Source of the DNA: Saccoglossus kowalevskii
Taxonomy: Eukaryota > Hemichordata > Enteropneusta > Harrimaniidae
Assembly: GCF_000003605.2 (NCBI RefSeq)
Contig: NW_003135833.1
Coordinates: 173,743 to 184,401, forward strand
Direction: 5' to 3'
Length of the DNA stretch: 10,659 bases
The position numbers and the translations under genes are program-made. Position 1 is the stretch's first letter; each line of letters starts with the position of its first letter. The notes beneath the pieces were generated by a model, which saw only the letters and a program-made list of their open reading frames with translations, was not told where the DNA came from and searched no databases. This document shows positions 1 through 9,057 of the stretch, in pieces.

Positions 1-64
1 AATAAATGTGGTTCTAGTGCCATATCTTTGACTTGCTGTGACTGATTATGTTAAAATTTTGAAT

Positions 65-176
65 ATTCATTATACATCATGTCATACATATATTGGTTTG
101 ATGATCCTATCAAAAATGACCGAATGGTGGCCATTTTTGTGCTAAAAAATCATCAAAATCAAGCATTTCTCTGCTG
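65..176. repeat. Diverged direct duplication, copy 1
   Basis: This block resembles 487-608, offset by about 433 bases. Shared words in the same order include tacatcat, gtttgatgatc, atgacc(g/a)aatgg, gccatttttt-like and catttctc(t/g)g. Insertions and substitutions separate the copies, so this is either an old local duplication or two copies of a dispersed repeat. Inside it, aaaaatg and cattttt form a small inverted pair around 114-137. No coding potential is seen. Confidence 0.6.
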
Positions 177-327
177 TTTACAGATGGATTAACGAGGACT
201 GTGCCATGCATGGCTTGTTCATTTTGGGATGCCATTTCCCCATGACAATCAACTTCTAGTACATCTGGGGACATTGTTCCCTGGGAAAAAAAATGATCTG
301 ACTATACTACTTCCTGTGTTTTCTGCA

Positions 328-378
328 ATCTGCACTTTCTTAATTGGGAGTCTAATGTTTATCTGCACTTTCTTAATT
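328..378. repeat. 18-base direct repeat pair
   Basis: The 18-mer atctgcactttcttaatt occurs exactly at 328-345 and again at 361-378, a 33-base period with 15 unrelated bases between. It is a simple local duplication within the intron, with no recognised function. Confidence 0.85.
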
Positions 379-486
379 AGTACTAATACTTATGAATGAT
401 CTATGATCTCTGTGTATGTATGCGTGTATCCGTGTTTTCGAACCAACATCTTAGACATGCCTGGACTGATTACATTCAAACTTTCC

Positions 487-608
487 ACATACATCATACA
501 TATTATTATACAATATATACATCAATTTGTTTGATGATCTGATTCAAGATGACCAAATGGCAGCCATTTTTTGGTGAAAAATCATTGAAATCAAACATTT
601 CTCGGCAG
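487..608. repeat. Diverged direct duplication, copy 2
   Basis: This is the second copy of the block at 65-176, in the same orientation. The conserved core runs from gtttgatgatc (529-539) through atggcagccatttttt to catttctcggcag. The left part has gained extra AT-rich sequence relative to copy 1. It lies wholly inside the intron before the GRAM-like exon. Confidence 0.6.
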
Positions 609-793
609 AAGATTGTGTATTCTTAACAAGTTTGGCCATTCCTTAACCTGTGCTGACTGCTGCTTCCTCTCGTGAGTGAACGCAGTTGGTTCTAGCCGAT
701 ATGCAAACATGAAATTTGCTTAAATCTTGAGCATGACTAATCTCCACTGTCTGAGCTGAGGAAGTGTTCAACATAAAATTAATTTCTTTGCAG

Positions 794-975
794 GGTGTTG
801 TTAGTGGAGTGCTGTTAGTCACACCAAATGCCATTATGTTTGATCCCAATGTATCTGACCCATTAGTCATAGAGAATGGTGCCGACATGTACGGTATTAT
901 CACACCAATGGAAATGGTTATCAGCGCAGCAATGTACCATGATATATCCCCTATGTTGAGAAAAGACGCAACAGC
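794..975 (+). CDS. OXR1: OXR1 exon encoding the GRAM-like domain segment
   Basis: This 182-base internal exon has its acceptor AG at 792-793 after a T-rich tract, and its donor is gtaagt at 976-981. It reads from base 794 in phase 0 and encodes 60 residues plus two bases of a split codon. The peptide begins GVVSGVLLVTPNAIMFDP, continues SDPLVIENG and PMEMVISAAMYHDISPM, and ends RKDAT plus the split Ala codon. This closely matches the GRAM-like, PH-related segment of OXR1/NCOA7, including the VSGVLLVTPN strand, the MFDP turn, the SDPLVIENG loop and the helix before DISPM. In the family this part lies after LysM and before the variable linker. The ATG inside the upstream open frame (764) lies in the intron and is not the start. 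I am confident of the family and of both splice borders. Confidence 0.92.
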
Positions 976-1296
976 GTAAGTATTCACTTGGAATATCGTG
1001 TGTGGTATACAGATGTTAAATTATGTTCATGTGCACCATGTTTTCTTCACATGTAGTTGCTGTAAGTAAACACCTTATATAGTGTTCCATTATTTTAAAA
1101 ACATGCAATTTTAATGCATATTTAAAAATATAATAAAAATGAATGAAAATAACTGCATTTTCTGAAAAGCTGGTGGACAATCAAATAACATCTGTAAGTT
1201 TCAAGCCTTGAGGTGTTCATTTTTCAATTGTCAAATTAAATTAAACTTGACACTCGTTAGGGAAATCTACCATGCTGCCAATTGTCCGCTAGCAAG
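976..1296 (+). other. Intron between GRAM-like exon and Lys-rich exon
   Basis: The donor gtaagt at 976-981 is a strong match to consensus and the intron has phase 2. The body is AT-rich without recognisable repeats. The 3' end is unclear: three AGs leave a compatible frame (exon starting at 1213, 1261 or 1297), and none follows a strong pyrimidine tract. Confidence 0.65.
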
Positions 1297-1457
1297 GAAG
1301 AAAAAGAAAAAAGAAGACAAGAAAGAAGATACTTCTGAAAATAAGGAGAATATTGATGATAAGATCTCCATGAATATGCAGCAGAGTTCACCAGAGGATG
1401 GTGAGACACAATGTGATGCTAACACAGAAGAAGATAAAGATGAAGTGTTCTTCCAAG
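1297..1457 (+). CDS. OXR1: OXR1 exon encoding Lys/Glu-rich start of the linker
   Basis: This short internal exon connects the GRAM-like part to the acidic linker. With a start at 1297 its first base completes the split Ala codon, and the frame then encodes KKKKKEDKKED followed by acidic, polar residues (for example DDKISMNMQQSSPED), ending DEVFFQ plus one base. The donor is gtaatt at 1458, leaving phase 1, which matches the entry phase of the exon at 2307. The composition (Lys, Glu, Asp, Ser, Asn) is that of a disordered linker and differs from the flanking intron translation. The 5' edge is uncertain: in-phase alternatives start at 1261 (adding 12 residues beginning EIYH) or 1213. I recognise no named domain. 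The exon is supported by phase continuity and composition rather than by conserved residues. Confidence 0.62.
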
Positions 1458-2306
1458 GTAATTGTTACACACCAACTATAACAGAAAAGACTACATTTCT
1501 TTTGAGGAGTGTGATCACTTCATGTGACTGTCACGCCCACAGAGACCCAGAAGAGCATTCCATTTTTAAGGGACTTCATTATCCCAGCTCCTGTACACAC
1601 TCATATCACTGTGTTTAATAGACACATTTCTTGCTCATCATTTTAACCAGTGACTTCATTCTTTGAGTTATCTAAGAAATATTTTGCACAGATAAATTAT
1701 TTAAAAAAAGAAATATCAAAATATTCAGCCTATTTTGAACCAAAATAAACAAAATGTTATGAAAGTCACTGCGGCTCCCCATTTCTACAAACAATTGTCT
1801 CGCATGAATCTAATTTGGTTTTCTGTTCTGTATGCAGTAACACAAATATGCAAATGGCAACTCAAAAAAAAGTCAATAAAAGTATGCACATTTGTGTTAT
1901 CTCTTCTGTGTCGATAAAAATCCCAATATCTGAAAATAACAAATTTAATGACACAAAATATATCAGAAACGACTAAAATACCATCACAAAGACTAACTAA
2001 CTTCTATGCACCAACTTTCTTTGTGGTCCAATCGAATGTGGTTGTTTTATGGCCACTGCTGACGACAGATTTCTAAATCATAATAAAATGTACTTGAATG
2101 TTTTTGTAACTGCATCTCTGAGATGACTTCATTCAAATAGTCAAACCTGTGTATAGGGAACACCCAAAACTTCATTGAAAAGGTCTGTTATAGACACATC
2201 GGTTTGACTGTATGTTATGATTACAATGCATGTTGTGTTTAAGGTTTGAGTTTGTTTGGTTTATTATTAAACATCTCTAATACTAATATATGTTTTTGTG
2301 TTCAAG
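1458..2306 (+). other. Phase-1 intron, no other features
   Basis: The donor gtaatt is at 1458-1463 and the acceptor is tttttgtgttcaag, with AG at 2305-2306. Read-through from the preceding exon hits a stop at 1616-1618. The region is AT-rich. The short open frame at 1735-1917 has low-information composition and no flanking splice sites, so I see nothing coding here. Confidence 0.65.
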
Positions 2307-3530
2307 CTCCTGAGAAGTTATGTGACTGCGTCAGTGAAAATAAATGTAAAGATGAATCAGATCATATCCAACCAGGAAGTAAAAGCCAAATTACAACTAA
2401 AGATACTGCCAGTGATGAGGTGGAAAAGTTGTGTAGAACCGTTGCTATAGACTCTGGAGATGGGAATGTTGAGACCAGGGAATCTACAGATACAAAACTA
2501 CCAGGGACAGCAAAAATACCAGATAAATTGGTTACTGCATCAGCCTCCCTGGTAATGGGTGATGCATCCGTGGAATCTGGGAGTGTCAGTGTGTCTGAAA
2601 CATTGGAAAATTGTGAAGCAAAAGGAGTGAAACGTGTGGACATAGAAATCCAGGAGGAGGCGTTGGTAGCTGTAGCTGACAAACAACAGATCGTGAAGCT
2701 CCAAGATCAGTGTGATATCGGTGAATATGTGGATGACTCAGTAAATAAAGGAAGTGTAGAAAGCGGTATAGCCGAAATGAATGAAACTATGACGACTGAC
2801 GAAATGTCAGATATAGTTGTGGAAAGTGGAAGAATTAACACGCATGCGACTGTATTCAACGCTGATAACTCAAAACCTGAGGACAAAGCCAAAATGGTTA
2901 GTCACCGTAGTAGTAATGATGTAAAACAAGCTGAAACCGACTCTGTAGTGGATGGCAAAGAGGGTGTGTCGGAACTACCCTCAACTGATCCTGTTCCTGT
3001 GGATAGTGGCAGTGAAAGTGCTACGCAGCATCCCTTGGCTAGTAACACTAGCAATGTGAAGGGTGTGGAAGATGGGCGTTTTGGTGAGTTCAAAACTCTC
3101 GAATTAAGCCCCGATGGTGATGTGTGTGAACAAAAAGCTGAAATAGAGGGTACCACCTGTGATTTGTCATTGTTGAGTGATGTCTCAAAGGACTCGATCA
3201 CTGAGATTCAATCTGGTGTTTGTAGTGATACGAGCCGAGATGATGATGATGATGATGCTATCAGACCACGTACTAGGAGTTTTGTTGATTTTTCCTCAGG
3301 ACTCTTCGCTAAGGAACAGGATCCATCCTCGATGGTACCTGACATAACGGAAGTGATACGAGACACCAGCGCCACACAAATGGAGATAGAACGGATAAAA
3401 GCCAGCGCCCGACGAGTAAGAATCACTCCTAGAAATCGCAAGAAAAGCGATAGTGATCTTCAACAAGATCGCAAGGAGAGAACTAAAAAACAATTGGAGC
3501 GCCTTGCATCATGGGATACTAATTATCACG
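2307..3530 (+). CDS. OXR1: OXR1 large linker exon (acidic, Ser/Thr-rich, presumably disordered)
   Basis: This 1224-base internal exon enters and leaves in phase 1 and encodes about 407 residues between the GRAM-like and C-terminal parts. The acceptor follows tttttgtgttcaag (AG 2305-2306) and the donor is gtatgt at 3531. The product is rich in Asp, Glu, Ser, Thr and Val, with no hydrophobic core, membrane segment or known fold, as expected for the fast-evolving OXR1/NCOA7 linker. A run of six Asp codons, all GAT, lies at 3239-3256. It is followed by RPRTRSFVDF. The last 50 residues turn basic and helical-looking (EIERIKASARRVRITPRNRKK, QQDRKERTKKQLERLASW). RPRTRS and RNRKKS both fit the RxRxxS basophilic kinase consensus. 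Its length divisible by three would allow clean skipping. An uninterrupted frame of this size in AT-rich DNA is strong evidence that it is coding. Confidence 0.85.
3239..3256 (+). repeat. Coding (GAT)6 microsatellite (Asp6)
   Basis: Six uninterrupted GAT codons encode Asp6 inside the linker exon. Pure codon repetition, with no GAC, suggests recent slippage, so length may vary among individuals. Confidence 0.9.
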
Positions 3531-3841
3531 GTATGTTTGGATATACTGATTAATTGTCTCATTACACTTCAGTGTGCCATATTAATAATCTGATAATCTT
3601 CCATCTACAGTTATCTTTCTCCTCATCAAGGCATTTTAATTTTACACACTCATTTAATACACCATTATTGTGTGCTCTCGTGTTCAATACCATCATTGTT
3701 AATGACCCCAAAAGGTCACACATCCTGGTACTTTCTAGGGAGATCAATTTCCTGTAACAGCATAAATTTACAATATTAATATTTGTTGAAGTTCACTGAC
3801 AACTTGAATTTTTCTAGAAAAAACAATCACCCATCACCACC

Positions 3842-3864
3842 AAAAAAAAAAAAAAAAAAAAAAA
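3842..3864. repeat. Homopolymer A23
   Basis: An uninterrupted run of 23 A lies in the intron, preceded by caccacc and followed by cggacac. It could be the 3' tail of a retroposed copy, but no SINE-like body or target-site duplication is evident on its left, so it is listed as a simple repeat. Its exact length may be a sequencing estimate. Confidence 0.85.
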
Positions 3865-4403
3865 CGGACACAGAAATTGAAATTACAACTGGGAGGTGTG
3901 AAACCTTGATGGGTAATGCATGAGGTACTATTGTAACAATGATGCTAGACTAAATGGCACAGTGCTATGGAATTAATGTTATGATATTGCACTCTCTGGT
4001 GGAGGTATCTCCATCTTTTCTCTTTGTTAAGTAAAAGATGCCACCACAATGAAGCATTGCCAGTCATTTCTATTCAGTCATGTGGATTATATTGCAAGCT
4101 TGTAACTTGGCAAATTTCAGAAGAAGCTGATAGTACCTGTGTACAAAATCTATGACTGTTCAGATGTTGTGTTCAACCTATACATGTACCATGAATTACA
4201 AACCAAACAGTATTACATGGAATACCATACTTGCTGTATTAGTAGCGCATACACTTATGTAAATAGCAGTATGTTTTTATGGTCAATTTGAGTAATATTT
4301 TAATAATCCAGCATACTGTACATGCAACTGTTGATTTACATGTGTTTCTATTGGATGTGCTTCTAATAGGGCAAATATGGTGTACTCTAAAATGACAAAT
4401 TTT

Positions 4404-4682
4404 CACTGGGTTTTAATTTCGCTGATTTAGCATTTCAGGCATATTCAGTGGGTTTTAAATTCACGGTTTTATCATTTAGATAATGTGTTCTATGCTAAAT
4501 TTTACATATTCAGTGGGTTTTAATTTCGCTGATTTAGCATTTCAGGCATATTCAGTGGGTTTTAAATTCACGGTTTTGTCATTTAGATATAATGTGTTCT
4601 ATGCTAAATTTTACATATTCACTGGATTTTAATTTAGCGCATTTTCAAGTCAGCGAAATAAGCAAAATTAAAACCCAGTGAA
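4404..4682. repeat. Tandem array of ~108-base units with inverted terminal copy
   Basis: Two nearly identical units start at 4404 and 4511 (107 and 109 bases long; the second has a 2-base insertion near gatataatg). A truncated third start lies at 4620. Each unit holds two related blocks, cactgggttttaatttcgctg or similar and, 42 bases on, cagtgggttttaaattcacgg. The right end (4650-4682) is an inverted copy of the left edge: agtcagcgaaataag and aaaattaaaacccagtgaat read on the minus strand as attcactgggttttaatttt and cttatttcgctgact. The whole therefore looks like a MITE-like element whose interior has been tandemly duplicated. No coding potential is seen. Confidence 0.8.
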
Positions 4683-5767
4683 TAATTATCCCTTTTACAG
4701 TATACGCTGACTGATTATTAAATACTTGCGTCTTCTTGTTTTTTATCCACTCAAAACTACTTTGCTACAGTATCACTGCCGCTTGTTGGTTCATATTTAC
4801 TTGTCTCGCTTAACTGTGCTGTGTATCATTGTGCTTTTGCTCATTTGGCTTTTGTCAGATTTCGTAGTGTTGTAATTACACATGTGTAGATTCTATAGGA
4901 AGTATTCAGAGTCGAAAATAAAACAAAGATAGCAAATTAGGTAGTGGTAAAGATGATACATTTTTGAGTTTTAGCATATCAAATAAATTGAATATTACTA
5001 GATAGTTACGTGTAGATACGTCTTTTTGCTATTTTTTGTTAAAGGGCTAATATTTTTTTTTACTTGAGGGGAGTGTCAACTTCTCTTGTAGAGTGTTACA
5101 TAATGACTAGAAATGTGACAGAATGCTTTTGTGCTTCCAAGTACTTGTTAAATGTCATTAGCCTAGTCCTGAGCATGTTACTTGTCTGCTCTTCAATGCT
5201 TGTACAAGTTTGTCAATGCTATTCATGTAAAGTGTGCATTTTTTTTGCCATTCTCAGTCAAACTGCGATGTCTTTGTCACACATGTATGTTTTTATGTGT
5301 TTTTGCACTCAACATACCGGTACACATGTGTATGATGTCATTCATGTAAAGGGGAATGGGCTATTCAAGTTTATATAGAAATTTACAAAAAATTGAATTA
5401 TCATTCTCTTGACCTGTTCCTCAAGTAAAATACTGTAAAATTTCTCGTTTTAGCTTGCATGTTATTTTAACTTAATCAGCTAATCTGTAATTTAGCTAAT
5501 TAAAGATGTAGAGAGACTGGTATAAATTCTATGCTTGAGCAAATTTCTGTAAAATGACATGTATGGATTTCAAAGTTGTATAGTAGCCCCTCCCTCTTCA
5601 TCAGACACTAATTATTTCCATGCTTCATTGTCATATATACTTCATAGGTTCAAGGTCAGCATCCCATAATGCACTTTCATTGTCTATGTATATTCACTTT
5701 ATAAAGAATAACTCTTATATAACTCTAATATTTTCTGTTTTTTTCTACAATTCTTCTTTGCTTGCAG

Positions 5768-5785
5768 CTAAATCTTTATACAGAG
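5768..5785 (+). CDS. OXR1: Putative 18-base in-frame OXR1 microexon
   Basis: The 18 bases ctaaatctttatacagag sit between a strong acceptor (a pyrimidine-rich stretch of more than 30 bases ending ctttgcttgcag, AG 5766-5767) and a donor gtaatg at 5786. Entry and exit are both phase 1, matching the donor at 3530 and the acceptor at 9746. Spliced in, the microexon adds six residues (with G carried over: Ala-Lys-Ser-Leu-Tyr-Arg) between DTNYH and ARDVLFH; spliced out, the frame is unchanged. Two TGC triplets lie in the last bases before the acceptor. In animals, UGC motifs at this place are known to recruit SRRM4/eMIC-type splicing factors that drive neural microexons. The exon is inferred from splice-site quality and phase only; six residues are too few for homology. 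Confidence 0.6.
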
Positions 5786-6022
5786 GTAATGTTTTTTGCA
5801 ATAAAGTAGTACATGTATTATGTATTGATAAAATTCCAACGGAGACAATGCTGGATATTTTGCAGTCAAGTAGATTGAAACTTGTTTTAGAAGGAGCTCT
5901 GTCTCCATGTTTTGACCCTGGTTTAAGGCAAAATTGTCATTCGAGCTGCATATGTTTACATGCATATTCAAACACAGTATTGTGATAAACGTAGCTCACT
6001 GTCATAACTACGGTACTCTTAA

Positions 6023-6439
6023 AGGCCCAGGTATACTATAAATACGCTCCTAAACAATAGGGATTATTTCCTTGCTTGTCACGCTGTAGTAAACAGCTCC
6101 AGCCAAGCTCCGGTAAAAACGCATTTTCTTGAACTTACAGAACGATTGTGTCGTGCAAATGTGGATGTATGTGACTATGATTATCACAGCAGTCATTATA
6201 TATAGTATTTATTACAATAAATAGTGTACGAGCTGAGATTTTGGCGAATAAAAGTCAAAAACACGAACCAGGGAAAGGGACGCGCTACTAATCTTGAATA
6301 ATTAATTACCGTCAATCAAAGTCACATGATGTTGGACCGCCGAAACAGCATGCGTCATAGGCTATGCAAGTGATTAACAACGCTCATTAGCATAGCCACA
6401 CCTCAATTCACACTTGCCCCGGGCAAGTGAATTGGGCCT
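6023..6439. mobile_element. 417-base MITE-like element flanked by TTAA
   Basis: TTAA occurs immediately on both sides (6019-6022 and 6440-6443). The ends inward read AGGCCCAGGTATACT on the left and AGGCCCAATTCACTT on the minus strand at the right, giving a short terminal inverted repeat of AGGCCCA, or 11 bases with the TTAA. The interior is richer in G and C than the surrounding intron and has two clear hairpins, ggctatgc/gcatagcc (6360-6367 with 6390-6397) and caattcacacttgccc/gggcaagtgaattg (6404-6419 with 6421-6434). It encodes no protein. TTAA duplications are typical of piggyBac-type transposition, so this may be a non-autonomous piggyBac-like MITE. The short terminal repeat keeps that assignment tentative. 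Confidence 0.6.
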
Positions 6440-7012
6440 TTAATGGCATTGATTACCTGAATGACTCATCACTGATCTGTGTTATGCTATCATTTGGAAA
6501 CTACAGTAAACACTGCTGTGCATGTAGAAAATCACATTCATTGCTCTTGAAATTAAGCGTTCGAAATTATGATTAATTATTAACTATAACTGAGGGGTAT
6601 ATGAAGATTTGTCTTCCTGATGTGACAACCTTGTCACCGGACACACTTTGAGACTTGGGTTCATGGATTTGGTTTTATCTGTCTGTGTCAAATCACAACT
6701 TTGAAACGTATGATCAGAATTGAATAAATGTTTTGGACAAATTGTTCAGTGTAATGTGCAGTGGCTCAGCGGTGAAAAATTGTTGTGGTTTTTTGCATCC
6801 ATATTGACAACAATTTTCTGATTGTTGAAGTACTAGGTGATTTAGTTTTTTGTCAAACCTTTTCATATTTGGACTTTAAAAGGTTAAAACATTGCCCCCT
6901 AACGGAGTTGAATAAAACATGAAAATATATTAAAGCCAAATTAAATCAGTGCGACTGATAAATTTACAAAGGGATCCAGCCCTCTGTCTTTCAGTACACA
7001 TGAACAAAGGCT

Positions 7013-7026
7013 ATATACCGGTATAT
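7013..7026. repeat. 14-base perfect palindrome
   Basis: The sequence atataccggtatat equals its own reverse complement. It may be a remnant of a repeat end or chance in AT-rich DNA; no function is assigned. Confidence 0.8.
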
Positions 7027-8422
7027 GCGCAGTTAGGATGACACTGTTGCTTAAAATAATAGACAAATAAATCAATATATGCACATAAATGCATTTCTTT
7101 GCAAAATATCAGCATTGTGTTGTATCATGGATTCCTTTGTCACCCACCTAACATTATCAGTTGAGAGTTATTGCACATGTTATATTAAAAATCTAGTTGT
7201 CAGTCTAGTCAGTCTCACCAGCAGTCTGCTTTGAAAACGGGTATTGTCTGTGTTCCAGTCTATTTTCTGGAGACTTTCTCACAAACAGAAATAGTTATGT
7301 TCAGTTTGTACAGATTGTCAAACTGAGGATAGTAGAAACAAAGTATTTGTTGTGTTTGGTTAACTGTCAAATTTTCGCTGCCGGAAATTTCTGTGATTAC
7401 CATCTGTAATGCTGATGTAATTTCACATCAATTGTATATAGGTTTTGTTTCTCAGAATCATTTGTCTAGTTTCATTTAAGGCTGTTTGTGTCGGTGCAAT
7501 GTTATAAAATTGACTGTAACTTCCTGTAAACTACAGTGAATTGTTTACTGCTGCATTTTGCAATGTGTTTGCGAGTGTATATCACCTGTAGAATAAAATC
7601 AATAGTATCTGATATTATCAAAGATTATAAAAATAATAATTGAGATGTTTATCCACTACTCTAATAATTACTGATTAATAAATTTTCCCTTAAGAGAATG
7701 GGTGAAATGTAATATGGCTGTCATCATTCGTTGTCTCCGCATCAGTAGGATGGGTTAGGATGTTTTCAGAGTATAGGAAATGTAGTCCAGCTGTTTGTGA
7801 GAAAGTGAAACAGAATTTCTGATATACTAGTATTTCAAAAAATAGATGTGCGTTCCACTCGATATGAAATGTTTGTGTAATTTAGAAATGCTGAAGGAAC
7901 TATTCCCTCATCAGAATTCTGATTTATTCAGCTATTTTTGTGCATGGAACAAAATACAAACTGATAATACTATCCAGAGAGGATTACGTTTGTTGATGTA
8001 CTAAAGGAATTGTTTCGTAACACCTGGAGGGAATTAAAAAAAAAATTCAATTTGATGACCACTATGCTTGAAGATAGATTGACTAGACTGTTCATCTTTG
8101 ATGTCTACAATATCATTCCATATTCTGTACTAACATTTAAAATTGTTATGTTATCTTATACTTGAATTATTGTTTGTATTTTCCATCAAAAAGTCAATAG
8201 TCAGTATACTGTTGTCAGTGACGATGTTTAATCATGGAAAGATAAGGTACTCTATGTAGATAGATAATTGGGTTTGGACATATTCATGTGTTTACTTTGT
8301 TAATGCCCATTGCATAAATGCTACCACTTCTATTAAGGAAAGGCAAATTTTAATAAATTTTGCCATTCAGGAAAAAACTCAAAATATTGCAGCAGTAAAG
8401 AATTCGCCGGGGACTTTACAGC

Positions 8423-8699
8423 AAGTCTCAGAAGTAATGGGACAGCAAGTTAGCTAACTTGCTCACTAATTCACCAACCAATGTCCTACAATTTCAATAT
8501 TACTCTTCATTCTGTCACTAGAAATTTTTTGAAAGAAATTATTTTATTTTATTAATTTAAATTACTTTGTGAGATTTTACAAGACTGAAAAATTTGCAAA
8601 ATTGTTCATGATGGTCAAATCACTTTGTCAAAACCAAAGTTGTTGGGAATTAGTGAGCTAGTTTGCTAACTTTCTGCCCCAATACTACTTTTAAGACAG
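8423..8699. mobile_element. Inverted-repeat (MITE-like) element, ~280 bases
   Basis: The left arm (about 8423-8489) and the right arm (about 8634-8699) are imperfect reverse complements over about 65 bases. The best part pairs cagcaagttagctaacttgctcactaattc at 8443 onward (positions given, not quoted in full, as gctcactaattc and related words) with gaattagtgagctagtttgctaac at 8647 onward in reverse complement. Roughly 150 AT-rich bases lie between. A palindrome caagttagctaacttg sits in the left arm. The layout fits an old foldback or MITE-type element. No clear target-site duplication is seen, and nothing is encoded. Confidence 0.65.
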
Positions 8700-9057
8700 G
8701 AATCACAGTAACTTTCACAACATTTTTCAGATTAAAAGATAGTGAACATTTCAAGCAATGACAATTTAATGATTTACATTTACACTTATGGTAGAGAAAT
8801 TAGTGTACTATTTGTTCCTCAAAAGTTCATTTTAGTGTAGTTTGTTTTTGAAAAGCAAGTCTTCTCTAGTTTCACTATGTTTGTTTATGCACTTTGTGTA
8901 CATTTTTCATTGTCATGTGACTTGTGTGATTACCCATCGTTCCACATTTCCTTTACTGGTGTCATTTCAGATACATGTACATCTTTTACATCGTTAAATC
9001 TTGGTGCTCCTGTCATACATTTGTATCTTTTCTGTTTTCTCATTTTTTCAATTTAAT

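Larger units (their letters stand above)
1..793 (+). other. Intron sequence upstream of the GRAM-like exon
   Basis: No coding exon could be supported here. The stretch ends in a pyrimidine-rich acceptor (aatttctttgcag, AG at 792-793) leading into the GRAM-like exon. It holds a diverged direct duplication (65-176 and 487-608) and an 18-base direct repeat (328-345 and 361-378), described separately. Open frames on the minus strand near 643-987 overlap the exon antisense and show no family resemblance. The intron presumably continues left of the window to an exon carrying the LysM domain or its downstream linker. Confidence 0.7.
3531..5767 (+). other. Phase-1 intron between linker exon and microexon
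   Basis: This 2237-base intron starts gtatgt and ends with a long pyrimidine-rich tract and gcttgcag. Retention would add a few residues and stop at 3551-3553. It contains a 23-A homopolymer (3842-3864) and a tandem/inverted repeat cluster (4404-4682). The rest is AT-rich. The open frames at 3554-3757 and 5064-5378 have no usable splice sites or family resemblance and look fortuitous. Confidence 0.65.

Noticed and set aside
183-262. Possible exon after tctgctgtttacag
   Set aside because: One frame is open for about 25 codons but there is no donor and no resemblance to OXR1-family sequence.
1735-1917. 60-residue open frame
   Set aside because: Low-information AT-rich translation with no acceptor or donor that fits the gene's phases.
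2362-3493. Several minus-strand open frames opposite the large linker exon
   Set aside because: They are antisense shadows of the real + strand exon and carry no recognisable motifs or splice context.
5064-5378. 104-residue open frame on the + strand
   Set aside because: Cys/Ser/Leu-rich, repeat-like composition, no usable splice sites in phase, and no resemblance to a known family; chance open frame in an intron.
5620-5985. 121-residue open frame around the microexon
   Set aside because: Only the 18 bases between the acceptor and donor fit the gene model; the rest has no homology and is intronic read-through.
6133-6160. Short exon-like segment after gaacttacag with a gtatgt downstream
   Set aside because: The exit phase (0) does not match the entry phase (1) of the next exon, and it lies within the TTAA-flanked repeat element.
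7259-7310. Possible exon after gtgttccag
   Set aside because: The acceptor is fair and the phase-1 frame is open for a while, but no reasonable donor appears before the stop.
7456-7480. Possible exon after ttgtttctcag
   Set aside because: In the required phase it meets a stop (tag) within four codons.
8971-9005. Possible exon after gtcatttcag
   Set aside because: Good acceptor and open frame, but the only donor-like site is a poor gtgctc and there is no family resemblance.
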